DNA of 64,000 nt from Palauibacter sp022826685 (GTDB lineage: Bacteria > Gemmatimonadota > Gemmatimonadetes > Palauibacterales > Palauibacteraceae): the NCBI RefSeq assembly GCF_965221685.1, contig NZ_OZ244907.1. One strand, 5' to 3'. Numbering within the stretch: the stretch's first letter is position 1; each line of letters starts with the position of its first letter. The translations under genes were made by a program, and so were the position numbers. This document shows positions 8,771 through 17,232 of this stretch, in pieces. The notes under the pieces are model-generated. The model saw nothing but the letters and a program-made list of their open reading frames with translations, did not search any database and had not been told where the DNA came from.

Positions 8771-10270
8771 GTGAGATCAGAGAGATTCCGGCACCCGCGC
8801 CCGGGGTGGCCCGGGAGCGCGCTCGCCGCAGCGGCCCTCGCCCTTGGCGTCGCCGGCTGCGCCGGGCCGGATCCGACACTGGACCCCACCGCCTCCGATT
8901 CGTCCCCTGCCGCGCTTGCGGCAGACCAGATCGACGCGATTCACGCCATTGCCGCGTCCCCGATCGAGGCGGGTCGCGCCGCGGGCATGTCCATCGCGGT
9001 CGTGCGCGGGACGGACACGCTCCTGATCGGGGAGTTCGGTCACGCCGACCTCGAACTGGGCGTGCTCACGCCCCCGGACGCCGTCTACGAGGTCGGATCC
9101 GTGACCAAGCAGTTCACCGCGGCGGCCGTTCTCCTCCTGCAGGAGGAAGGGAAACTCTCCCTCGACGACCCGCTCACGAGGTGGCTGCCCGACTACCCCG
9201 TCGGGGACCGGACCGTCACCGTCCGGCAACTCCTGGACCACACGTCGGGCATCAAGGGCTACACCGAGATGGAGCACCTGTGGGCGGAACTCGCTCCCCT
9301 CGAACTCCCGCGGGACACCCTCGTCACGCTCTTTTCCGCCGAGCCGTTCGATTTCGAACCCGGCACGGCGATGACCTACAACAACTCGGGCTACTTCCTC
9401 GCCGGACTCGTCATCGAGGCGGCGAGCGGAATGAGCTACGAGGACTTCGTCGAAGAGCGCCTCTTCGGCGAAGCCGGGATGGAGGACTCCCGCTACTGCC
9501 ACAAGGACGAACTCACCCCCAACCGCGCGAAGGGATACGAGCCGGGCGACGACGGGCTGCACCCGGCGCCCTACCTCGACCACCAGTGGCCCTACGCCGC
9601 GGGATCGCTCTGCTCCACGGTGCGCGACCTCGTCGCCTGGAATCAGGCCCTCCACGGAGACGGGGAGGGCGGCGAGATCCTGACTCCCGAGAGCTATGAA
9701 CTGATGATCACGCCCGAGCCGCTGCTCGACGGCACGGGTCTCCGCTACGCGAAGGGCCTCGCGATCACGGATCGGGACGGGACCCCGCGGATCGGACACG
9801 GCGGCGGGATCTTCGGCTACGTCACCGACCTCCGCTATGTCCCATCCGAGGATCTGTCCATCGCGGTGCTCATCAACACGGCCGGAGGCGCCTCGTCCGG
9901 CGGGATCGCGGGCCAGATCGAAGACGTGGTGCTCGGCGCGCCCGCGGAGCCCGCCTCGGCGCCCTTCGAAGGCGATCCCTCACCCTACGCGGGCCGCTAC
10001 GAAGGTCCCGCCCGCGGCCAGCGCATCACCGCAACGGTGGCGGCCGAGGACGGACAACTGACGATCGACACGGGAGGCGGCGAGCCGGCCACCCTCTCGT
10101 GGCTTGGCGGCGACGAGTTCGCCGAGGGACGGACTCTGTATCGTTTTGTCCGCGGAGAAGATACCGGAGGCGCCGAAGCCGCCGGAGGTGCGGGGGCTAC
10201 CGTCTCCTTCAATGAACTTCGAATGGACGTCGTCTCGGGCCACTTCGTCCTGCGGAGGGTGGTCCCATGA
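8771..10270 (+). CDS. Class C beta-lactamase-like serine hydrolase (lipoprotein)
   Basis: This 499-residue penicillin-binding-protein-like hydrolase has a lipobox (LGVAGC, Cys about 30). The three active-site elements of the fold are S110-V-T-K113, Y204-N-N206 and H344-G-G. A C-terminal lipocalin-like extension follows. Such proteins are esterases, D-amino-acid peptidases or amidases rather than true resistance enzymes. The start is GTG at 8771, supported by AGGAG 8 bases upstream. The stop overlaps the following DUF885 start (ATGA), so the two are coupled. Confidence 0.85.
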   Translation: MRSERFRHPRPGWPGSALAAAALALGVAGCAGPDPTLDPTASDSSPAALAADQIDAIHAIAASPIEAGRAAGMSIAVVRGTDTLLIGEFGHADLELGVLTPPDAVYEVGSVTKQFTAAAVLLLQEEGKLSLDDPLTRWLPDYPVGDRTVTVRQLLDHTSGIKGYTEMEHLWAELAPLELPRDTLVTLFSAEPFDFEPGTAMTYNNSGYFLAGLVIEAASGMSYEDFVEERLFGEAGMEDSRYCHKDELTPNRAKGYEPGDDGLHPAPYLDHQWPYAAGSLCSTVRDLVAWNQALHGDGEGGEILTPESYELMITPEPLLDGTGLRYAKGLAITDRDGTPRIGHGGGIFGYVTDLRYVPSEDLSIAVLINTAGGASSGGIAGQIEDVVLGAPAEPASAPFEGDPSPYAGRYEGPARGQRITATVAAEDGQLTIDTGGGEPATLSWLGGDEFAEGRTLYRFVRGEDTGGAEAAGGAGATVSFNELRMDVVSGHFVLRRVVP

Positions 10271-12144
10271 ACGTGCATCGAACCCCTGCTCGCCGCGCTC
10301 TCCGCGCTCCCCGCGTGTTCCCTGCGGGGCTGGTCCCGGCCGTCACGGCCCTTGCCGCCGCGTCGGCCGCATCCACCCCCCCCGCGTCGGCCCAGGACGT
10401 CGCGGGGCTCGTCGGGGCCGAATCGAGCGAACTCGCACCGGTCGTGGAGCGCTACTCCGCCGACCGGGTCGCCCTCGGCCGCCGGTGGACCGTCTCGTAT
10501 TCTCCCGAACGCACCCGCCGATTCAACGAGTTTTTTTCCGGCTGGCAGCAGGAGATCGACGCGCTTGATTTTGAGGCGCTGAGTCTCGAGGGACGCGTGG
10601 ATTACGTCCTCCTCCTCAACGAACTGCGCTACCAGCTGGATCTGCTGACGCGCGAGGCGGGGCTCGCCGCCGAGATGGACGGGTTCATCTCCTTCACCTC
10701 GCTCATTGTGGAACTGGAGGAGCGCCGACGGCGTCGCGAACCGGTGGAGTCGGAGACGGCCGCGGCCCGCCTCGCGAAACTCCCGGCCGAGATCGAGGCC
10801 GTCCGAGGCGAAGTCGAGGCCCGGCTCGGGGGCGGGGAAGACGTCTCCCGGATCGTCGCGCTCCGGGCCGTCACGGCGCTGGCCGAGCGCACGCGTCTCC
10901 TCGAGGGCTGGTACGAGCATTACGCCGGCTACGACCCCGTCTTCACCTGGTGGAACGAGGACCCGTACGCCCGCGCGAAGGCCGCGCTCGACGGCTTCGC
11001 GACCTTCCTCCGCGAGTCGGTCATCGGCTACCGCGAGGGCGAGGACGAACCCATCGTCGGCGACCCGATCGGCGCGGAGGGTCTCGCCGCGGACCTGCGC
11101 CGCGAGATGATCCCGTACACGCCGGAAGAACTCATCGCGATCGCCGAGCGCGAGTACGCGTGGTGCGAGGAGCGGATGATCGAAGCGTCGCGCGAACTCG
11201 GCTACGGGGACGACTGGCGGGCGGCCCTCGAGTACGTGAAGACGCTGCACCGCGACCCCGGCGACCAGCCCCAGATGATCCGCGAACTCGCCGACGAGGC
11301 GCTCGCCTTCGTCACGGAGCGCGACCTCGTCACCGTCCCCCCGCTCGCCGACGAGATCTGGCGCATCGAGATGATGTCCCCCGAGCGCCAGAAGGTGTCG
11401 CCCTTCTTCCTCGGCGGAGAGGTGATCCAGGTCTCCTTCCCCACGGACGGGATGGAGCACGAGTACAAACTCATGAGCATGCGGGGGAACAACGAACACT
11501 TCTCCCGCGCGACCGTCCACCACGAACTCATTCCGGGGCACCACCTGCAGGGGTTCATGACGAGCCGCTTCAACTCCCACCGGCGCGCGTTCTCCACCCC
11601 GTTCTGGGGCGAGGGGTGGGCGCTCTACTGGGAGATGCTGCTCTGGGACCTCGGCTTCCCGTCCACCCCCGAGGATCGCATCGGCATGCTCTTCTGGCGC
11701 ATGCACCGCACGGCCCGGATCATCTTCTCCCTCTCCTTCCACCTCGAGCGCATGACCCCGCAAGAGGCGATCGACTTCCTCGTCGAGCGCGTGGGGCACG
11801 AGCGGGCGAACGCGGAGGCGGAGGTGCGGCGGAGCTTCAACGGCTCCTACTCCCCGCTGTACCAGGTCGCCTACATGATCGGCGGGCTCCAGTTCCGGGC
11901 CCTGCACGAACAACTCGTGCAGTCGGGGGAGATGACGAACCGCGCCTTCCACGACGCGATCCTCAAGGGCGGCCGCATGCCGGTCGAGATGGTGCGCGCG
12001 CGCCTGCTCGACGAGGCGCCGGCGAGGGACTTCGAATCGGCGTGGCGCTTCCAGGGCGACCCGGTGCGCCGCACGACGTCCGAGGAACCGAGCGCGCCGG
12101 ATCCGACCTCGAAACGGCCGGCCTCGCCGGAGACCGCACACTGA
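10267..12144 (+). CDS. DUF885 family secreted zinc metallopeptidase-like protein
   Basis: This 625-residue exported protein has a signal peptide ending near ASAQ. It is mostly alpha-helical and carries the diagnostic HELIPGHH at residues 419-426, the DUF885 version of a zincin HExxH motif. DUF885 proteins are presumed carboxypeptidase-like metalloproteases related to M32; the substrate is not known. Later motifs EGWALYWE and GRMPVEMVRARL fit the family. The start overlaps the stop of the serine hydrolase, and an S9-like gene follows after 19 bp, forming a peptide-degradation operon. Confidence 0.85.
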   Translation: MNVHRTPARRALRAPRVFPAGLVPAVTALAAASAASTPPASAQDVAGLVGAESSELAPVVERYSADRVALGRRWTVSYSPERTRRFNEFFSGWQQEIDALDFEALSLEGRVDYVLLLNELRYQLDLLTREAGLAAEMDGFISFTSLIVELEERRRRREPVESETAAARLAKLPAEIEAVRGEVEARLGGGEDVSRIVALRAVTALAERTRLLEGWYEHYAGYDPVFTWWNEDPYARAKAALDGFATFLRESVIGYREGEDEPIVGDPIGAEGLAADLRREMIPYTPEELIAIAEREYAWCEERMIEASRELGYGDDWRAALEYVKTLHRDPGDQPQMIRELADEALAFVTERDLVTVPPLADEIWRIEMMSPERQKVSPFFLGGEVIQVSFPTDGMEHEYKLMSMRGNNEHFSRATVHHELIPGHHLQGFMTSRFNSHRRAFSTPFWGEGWALYWEMLLWDLGFPSTPEDRIGMLFWRMHRTARIIFSLSFHLERMTPQEAIDFLVERVGHERANAEAEVRRSFNGSYSPLYQVAYMIGGLQFRALHEQLVQSGEMTNRAFHDAILKGGRMPVEMVRARLLDEAPARDFESAWRFQGDPVRRTTSEEPSAPDPTSKRPASPETAH

Positions 12145-12163
12145 CGCGCTGAAAGGAAGACAC

Positions 12164-14080
12164 ATGGCTCGCGACCCGCAGTTGACGGCGATCACCGGTA
12201 TCATCCTCGCTCTGGGCGCCGCGGCTGGCGGCGGGAGCGAGCTTCACGCGCAGAGCGGCGACGCGGACGGCGTCCTCTCGGTCGACCAGCTCCTCTCCAT
12301 CGAGTCCGTCGTCGGAGGCGCCCCCGCCTGGTCCCCGGACGGCTCCGCGATCCTGTTCGAGTCCGGACTCTCCGGTGGGCTCATGACGTTGCCTCCCGAG
12401 GGCGGCTTCCCCACCCGGGTGCCCGTGGACATGGGAGGATCCGGCCACTTCCTCACCTCCCAGATGCCGGGCTGGTCCCCTTCCGGGACGTGGATCTCCT
12501 ACGTGTCGGACAAGAGCGGCGCGCCCGAGATTTGGCTCTGGTCGACGCGGGACGGGGCCGACGTCCGGCTCACCGACCTTGGCGCGCGCATAAATTCCAT
12601 GAGCTGGTCCCCGGACGAGCGCGCCATCGTCTTCGCCGGCGACCGCTACGGTAACTACGACATCTGGAAGGTGGACGTCTCCACGCAGCGCGTGGACCGC
12701 CTCACAGAGGACAAGCGCTACGAGGTTTTCCCCACCTGGACGCCCGACTCCCGCCACATCCTCTACGTCCGCCTCGACGACACGTGGGAGGACCACGACG
12801 TAATCGAGGTCGACGCCGCCGGCGGCAGCCCGCGCACCGTGATCGAGGACCGCGACTTCTTCGACTACGGAGCGGGGGCGACGTTCGGCTACCCGAGCGT
12901 GTCCCCCGACGGGAGCTCGATCCTCTTCCGCTCGCACCGGAGCGGCTGGATCAACTACTGGCTCGCGCCCCGGGATGGAGGCGACCCCCGCCCGGTCGCC
13001 CCGGCCGAGGCCGACCAGAGCGCCGCGGCGTGGTCCCCCGATGGACGCTGGATCGCCTACACCGAGAACCATAACGGGCACCACGACCTGCGCATCGTGG
13101 CGGCGGACGGGGGCGAGCCGCGGGTGCTCGTGTCGCCGAAGGGCGGCGTCGCGTCGAGCCCCTCATGGTCTCCGGACGGCGGGTCGATCGCGTACCTGCA
13201 GGAAGACCTCCTGAGCCCGCGCGACCTCCACGTCGTCTCGCTCGAGGACGGGAGCAGCCGGCGGCTCACCTCCTCCATGCCCGCCGGCAACTTCGGCGCC
13301 CGGCTCGTCGCGCCGCAGAAGATCCACTACGAGAGCACGGACGGGTACTCGATCCCCGCCTACCTCTACCGGCCGCCGGGGGCCGCGGCCGGGAACGATC
13401 TCCCGGGCGTGATGTGGATCCACGGGGGTCCCACGTCGCAGTTCCACGACACCTTCCAGCAGCACGTGCAGTTCTTCGTCCAGCGGGGATACGTCGTGCT
13501 GCTGCCCAACATCCGCGGGAGTTCGGGCTACGGGAAAGATTTCGCCGACGCGAACAACGGCTGTTGGGGGCACTGCGACCTGGAGGACGTCGTCGCGGGC
13601 GCGGACTACCTGCGGGCGCTCCCGGAGGTCGACCCCGAGCGGATCGGAATCACGGGGACGAGCTACGGCGGCGTGATGAGCATGTACGCGGTGGCCTTCG
13701 CGCCGGACGCCTTCCGGGCCGCGATCCCGGGTTCCGGATACACGGACTGGGTCCACTTCCAACACGGCGAGAACGAACTCCGGCACATCAAGCTGCTCGA
13801 CCACGAACTCGGTCCGTTCGAGACGAGCGAGGAGGTGTGGAGCCACAGCTCGTCGATCTCGCACGTGGCCGACGTCTCGACGCCGATCCTCCTCGTGCAC
13901 GGCGTCGGCCGATATCCGGGCTCCGACCAGTCCGAGATCTTCGCGCGGGCATTGGAGAACTACTACAAGCCCTTCCAGTACAAGACGTACCCGGACGAGA
14001 ACTACTACGTGTACGGGAAGGCGAACCGCCGGCAGATGCTCCTCGACATGCTCGACTTCTTCGAGCAGTTCCTGAAGTGA
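12164..14080 (+). CDS. S9-family prolyl-oligopeptidase-like protein with altered catalytic triad
   Basis: This 638-residue protein has a signal peptide (cleavage near LHAQ). A WD40/TolB-type beta-propeller follows (repeated WSPDG units, about residues 50-345), then an alpha/beta hydrolase domain. The nucleophile motif GTSYGG is intact (S500), with the oxyanion region HGGPTSQ. The expected acid after the VHG turn is replaced (VHGVGRYPGSDQS), and the usual YPxEGHG histidine site reads YPDENYY, so Tyr614 sits where His is expected. It may be inactive, or may use a displaced acid and base. GGAAAG precedes the ATG. It is coupled downstream to the cyclophilin by GTGA. Confidence 0.8.
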   Translation: MARDPQLTAITGIILALGAAAGGGSELHAQSGDADGVLSVDQLLSIESVVGGAPAWSPDGSAILFESGLSGGLMTLPPEGGFPTRVPVDMGGSGHFLTSQMPGWSPSGTWISYVSDKSGAPEIWLWSTRDGADVRLTDLGARINSMSWSPDERAIVFAGDRYGNYDIWKVDVSTQRVDRLTEDKRYEVFPTWTPDSRHILYVRLDDTWEDHDVIEVDAAGGSPRTVIEDRDFFDYGAGATFGYPSVSPDGSSILFRSHRSGWINYWLAPRDGGDPRPVAPAEADQSAAAWSPDGRWIAYTENHNGHHDLRIVAADGGEPRVLVSPKGGVASSPSWSPDGGSIAYLQEDLLSPRDLHVVSLEDGSSRRLTSSMPAGNFGARLVAPQKIHYESTDGYSIPAYLYRPPGAAAGNDLPGVMWIHGGPTSQFHDTFQQHVQFFVQRGYVVLLPNIRGSSGYGKDFADANNGCWGHCDLEDVVAGADYLRALPEVDPERIGITGTSYGGVMSMYAVAFAPDAFRAAIPGSGYTDWVHFQHGENELRHIKLLDHELGPFETSEEVWSHSSSISHVADVSTPILLVHGVGRYPGSDQSEIFARALENYYKPFQYKTYPDENYYVYGKANRRQMLLDMLDFFEQFLK

Positions 14081-14736
14081 CGGGTGCGGGGCGCGCGGCG
14101 CGTTTTCTCGCGGCGACTCTCATTCTCGTGGGCTGCGAGCGCGTCGAGCCCGTCCCGTCCTCCGATGTCGGGCCGGATGCCATTGCTATCCGCCCCGCCA
14201 TCGAGGCTGGCCCGGTTGAAGTGGCCGTGGAGACGAGCCAGGGCGAGTTCGTCATCGCCGTCCACCGCGAGTGGGCGCCGGTGGGGGCCGAGCGGTTCCT
14301 CGACCTCGCCGAGTCCGGCTACTACGACGACGCCCGCTTCCACCGCGTCGTTCCCGACTTCATCGTCCAGTGGGGACTCGCCGGCGACCCCGCCCTCACC
14401 GCCGAATGGATGAACGCCTACATCCCGGACGATCCCGTCGTCGCCTCCAACACGCGCGGCCGCATCGCCTTCGCCTTCACCGACCCCGGTACCCGCGCCA
14501 CCCAGGTGTACATCAACCTCGTGGACAACGTGCGCCTCGACTCGACGGGATTCGCGCCTTTCGGCGAGGTCGTGAGCGGGATGGACGTCGTGGACGCACT
14601 GTACTCCGGCTACGGAGAGAACTCCGGCGGCGGCCTGCGACGAGGCGACCAGAGCCGGATCGTCGTGGAGGGCAACGCCTACCTCGACCGCGAGTACCCC
14701 GATCTCGACCGCCTCATCAGAGCTGTTGGGCGATAA
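14077..14736 (+). CDS. Cyclophilin-type peptidyl-prolyl isomerase lipoprotein
   Basis: This 219-residue protein has a short lipoprotein signal (LILVGCE, Cys about 18) and a cyclophilin domain. Visible landmarks are VAVETSQGEFVIAVH, GYYDDARFHRVVPDFIVQ (the catalytic-region RFHRV segment) and FAPFGEVVSGMDVVD. It catalyses cis-trans isomerisation of proline bonds during folding of exported proteins. The GTG start overlaps the TGA of the S9 gene, so the isomerase is made together with an exported protein. This is the last gene before the GC drop at the defence island. Confidence 0.9.
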   Translation: MTGAGRAARFLAATLILVGCERVEPVPSSDVGPDAIAIRPAIEAGPVEVAVETSQGEFVIAVHREWAPVGAERFLDLAESGYYDDARFHRVVPDFIVQWGLAGDPALTAEWMNAYIPDDPVVASNTRGRIAFAFTDPGTRATQVYINLVDNVRLDSTGFAPFGEVVSGMDVVDALYSGYGENSGGGLRRGDQSRIVVEGNAYLDREYPDLDRLIRAVGR

Positions 14737-14788
14737 TTTGTCCAACGCAATGACGGATCGCCCGCCGCGACTTGAATTGCGCGGAGGT

Positions 14789-16726
14789 TTAGGGAGTTTC
14801 CGTCCACTCGCTCGGGATGAGCGCCTTACCTCCTCGCCATTCCTCGACGATCGCAGCGTCGAACCAATCATCGTCAAGGTGCGCGTGATCTAAGACGATG
14901 ATTTGAAAGCCGTCCCCAATGCTCTCGCTCACGGAGTTCATGAAACTGAACAGATTATGCACCGCTCGCCGATCAGCGTCCTGTAAGTGCGTCATCTCTC
15001 GCCTCACGTCCACCTCGGGAGGATAGTGGGCCTGCGACGGCTGGTCGAACACAACGATGCCCGGTACCGGTCGGCTCTTTTCTCGGAACCAGCGGTGGAG
15101 TGCCAGGAGAGTCGCCACATGATATCCAATCCAGTTTTCGCCACTGCCGATTCGGCTGAGCGGAATCGGGCCGTCGGGTGTCTCAGCTACTACGGAGAGT
15201 CGTTTTAGGTCGAGGCGAATACGCCCTTCGGTGTGCTCTAGGTCAAGATCTGAAGCATAGTCCGTCATGTGGTCGGCGATCAAGTTGAGAAATGTATAGA
15301 CCTTTTCTTCCATTGCATCGGCACCTACCTGCTCCGTCAACATCGCAACCTGCTGCCGTGCCTCTTGAATCTGTTTCTTGAGATCATCTTGTTCATCCGA
15401 CTGATCGATCCGATCTAGCAGAGCCCCAATACGCCCGGCGACACGCGCCCGGTCGATAGCCATGTCACGCTGAAGCCGTGCCCGTTCGTCCTCCGCATAC
15501 GCCCGTTCGAGTTCCCGCTGCGTCGTGACAATGGCATGCTCGACCTCTAGGCGCTTCTTGTCCAAAGCGGCGAGGCGCTCCTGCAGATGCGGGTGCTCGG
15601 CACCGACGGCCTCCAACTGTTTGTCGAGAACCCTCAAGGCCTCGGCTAGGTCCGATGCCCCGGGGGTCGGCGTCGCCAAATCCGCTTCGCAAAGCGGGCA
15701 GATGTGGTCGTCGGTCGATGTCCCCGTGTAGAGATTGAGCGATACGAGGCGCGCCCGTTGTTCACTCACTTCGCCAGAGAAGCCAGCCTGTTCGCGTATG
15801 AAGTGTCTCGTCGCCCGAATTTCGTTTCGAATACTCTCTAAACGCCGCTGTAAAGCACTGACCTCACTCTCAAGTCGCGTGATGACCTGGCCGGCATCAG
15901 AGATGATCCTCGGCGACCGTACATCGATTGCCATGGCTCGTCGTAGCTCGCCAATTCCCGACTCGACGTCCGTCACTCCGTAGCCCTCATCGACCAGACC
16001 GACGCGACGCGCGTCATTCAATATTCGATGCACTCGCGCGAGTGTACGTTTATCAGCAGCGGTCGCGGCAGTACGGCGGCCTTCGAGTTCGCGCAGCAAC
16101 CGCGTCGCTTCATCGAGTTCGTTCTGGTGAAGAAAATGCTCTTCATCTACAGCACCCAAGAAGTATGGAATCGTATCCTTGATGGTCTGAGGAATGAACG
16201 GGTCGCCTTGACGATGGAACAAGCGATCTCGGCTGGCAATTTCGTCTTGCCTCTGGAAGCATAGAAACAAGGCGTGACGGATCGTAGCTTGCAAGGGACC
16301 CCGAGTTCCTTGGAGCGGACGATTCTCGTTTTCTGCAATTCCTGCAAAACGAGTGAGCAATCGAATCAAAGCGTCCTGCGTTGTATTGCGGCGCAGTTCG
16401 CCGTGTTCTGGTGGTCCGTCGTACGCGCCACGACGGACGAAGATGTCCGGACTAGTGTTGCGTTGTCCCGGGTTCCGGCGTCCCACAAAGAGGATATCAT
16501 CCTGATTCTGAATCTCCACACCGAACCACGAGACATGCTGTCGAATGACACCTTCGGCCACGTAGCACTCGGGGCGACCAAAACAATAATCGAGAATATC
16601 GATGATCGATGATTTGCCCGTCTTAGCGCGGCCGGTGAGAATGTTTAAGCCGGATTGACGGAACGAGATAGTACGACTATCCCCTTGTGCGTTGTATACG
16701 GTGACGGACCGGAGCGTGAAGCTCAT
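14789..16726 (-). CDS. DUF3732 Rad50/SMC-like ATPase of a three-component ABC conflict system
   Basis: This 645-residue ATPase has Walker A GRAKTGKSS (32-40), a long coiled coil (about 200-470) interrupted by a CPLC zinc-hook-like motif (343-346), an ABC signature equivalent SRIGSGEN (524-531), Walker B GIVVFDQP (D561, Q562) and an H-loop VLDHAH (611-616). It matches DUF3732, which is known from ABC three-component (ABC-3C) systems predicted to act in antiviral conflict. The start ATG at 16726 overlaps the middle-component stop (ATGA). It is the last gene of a three-gene leftward operon. GC is visibly lower than in neighbouring genes. Confidence 0.85.
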   Translation of the reverse strand: MSFTLRSVTVYNAQGDSRTISFRQSGLNILTGRAKTGKSSIIDILDYCFGRPECYVAEGVIRQHVSWFGVEIQNQDDILFVGRRNPGQRNTSPDIFVRRGAYDGPPEHGELRRNTTQDALIRLLTRFAGIAENENRPLQGTRGPLQATIRHALFLCFQRQDEIASRDRLFHRQGDPFIPQTIKDTIPYFLGAVDEEHFLHQNELDEATRLLRELEGRRTAATAADKRTLARVHRILNDARRVGLVDEGYGVTDVESGIGELRRAMAIDVRSPRIISDAGQVITRLESEVSALQRRLESIRNEIRATRHFIREQAGFSGEVSEQRARLVSLNLYTGTSTDDHICPLCEADLATPTPGASDLAEALRVLDKQLEAVGAEHPHLQERLAALDKKRLEVEHAIVTTQRELERAYAEDERARLQRDMAIDRARVAGRIGALLDRIDQSDEQDDLKKQIQEARQQVAMLTEQVGADAMEEKVYTFLNLIADHMTDYASDLDLEHTEGRIRLDLKRLSVVAETPDGPIPLSRIGSGENWIGYHVATLLALHRWFREKSRPVPGIVVFDQPSQAHYPPEVDVRREMTHLQDADRRAVHNLFSFMNSVSESIGDGFQIIVLDHAHLDDDWFDAAIVEEWRGGKALIPSEWTETP

Positions 16727-17232
16727 ATGCGAACCCCCCAAGCCGCGAGGATCGTTGCTGGATCGCCAGACGCGGCAAACCACCGGCCGACCTTACGAAC
16801 GGCGTGCACGGTGTCGCGTATGTCGGCAGTAGTGTCGTCGAGAGCGCTTTGTGTGAACGATGCCCGCTTCGGTCCAACGGTTACGACGCCGGTCTCAGCA
16901 AAGCGAATGGCCCGCCGCGCAGACGCATAACGCAGAGCCTCAAGGATATAGGGCGCGAGGTTTCGAGCGCGCTGGGCGAATCCGACACGAACGTCGCGAT
17001 TCCGTTCGAGCCAGGGTAACAACTGTGTAATGATCGACGCCGGTAACCGGTCGCGGGTTGCGCGATGAAGTGCAATGGGAAGGGCGCAGAACAACAAAGC
17101 GAATGGTGCTGGATCCTTCCTCGCATTCTCGTAGGCACGTACGAACTCGTAGACGAGAACACCGCAATAGGCGGGATTGAAATGATTGGCCTCTTCTCGG
17201 GGCCACCTATTGGACCAAGGACTCAGTGTCAT
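16723..17232 (-). CDS. ABC-3C system middle component
   Basis: This 169-residue protein has no catalytic motif that I can see. It is helical, and its content (NPAYCGVLVYEFVRAY near the N-terminus, and a C-terminal AVRKVGRWFAAS-type helix) fits the small 'middle component' proteins always placed between the effector and the ABC ATPase in three-component systems. Those are thought to bridge sensor ATPase and effector. It overlaps both neighbours by 4 bp (ATGA at each junction), so all three proteins should be made in fixed ratio. Assignment rests on position plus overall character. Confidence 0.7.
   Translation of the reverse strand: MTLSPWSNRWPREEANHFNPAYCGVLVYEFVRAYENARKDPAPFALLFCALPIALHRATRDRLPASIITQLLPWLERNRDVRVGFAQRARNLAPYILEALRYASARRAIRFAETGVVTVGPKRASFTQSALDDTTADIRDTVHAVRKVGRWFAASGDPATILAAWGVRI

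Noticed and set aside
9997..12204. 735-codon minus-strand frame opposite the DUF885 gene
   Set aside because: Composition is Arg/Glu/Val/Pro-skewed without recognisable domains. The plus-strand frame has the HELIPGHH motif and a signal peptide.
13720..14080. Frameshift as the reason for the missing His in the S9-like protein
   Set aside because: The frame stays homologous past the site (the LLDMLDFFEQFLK end is the usual S9 C-terminal helix), so the change is a substitution and not a shift.
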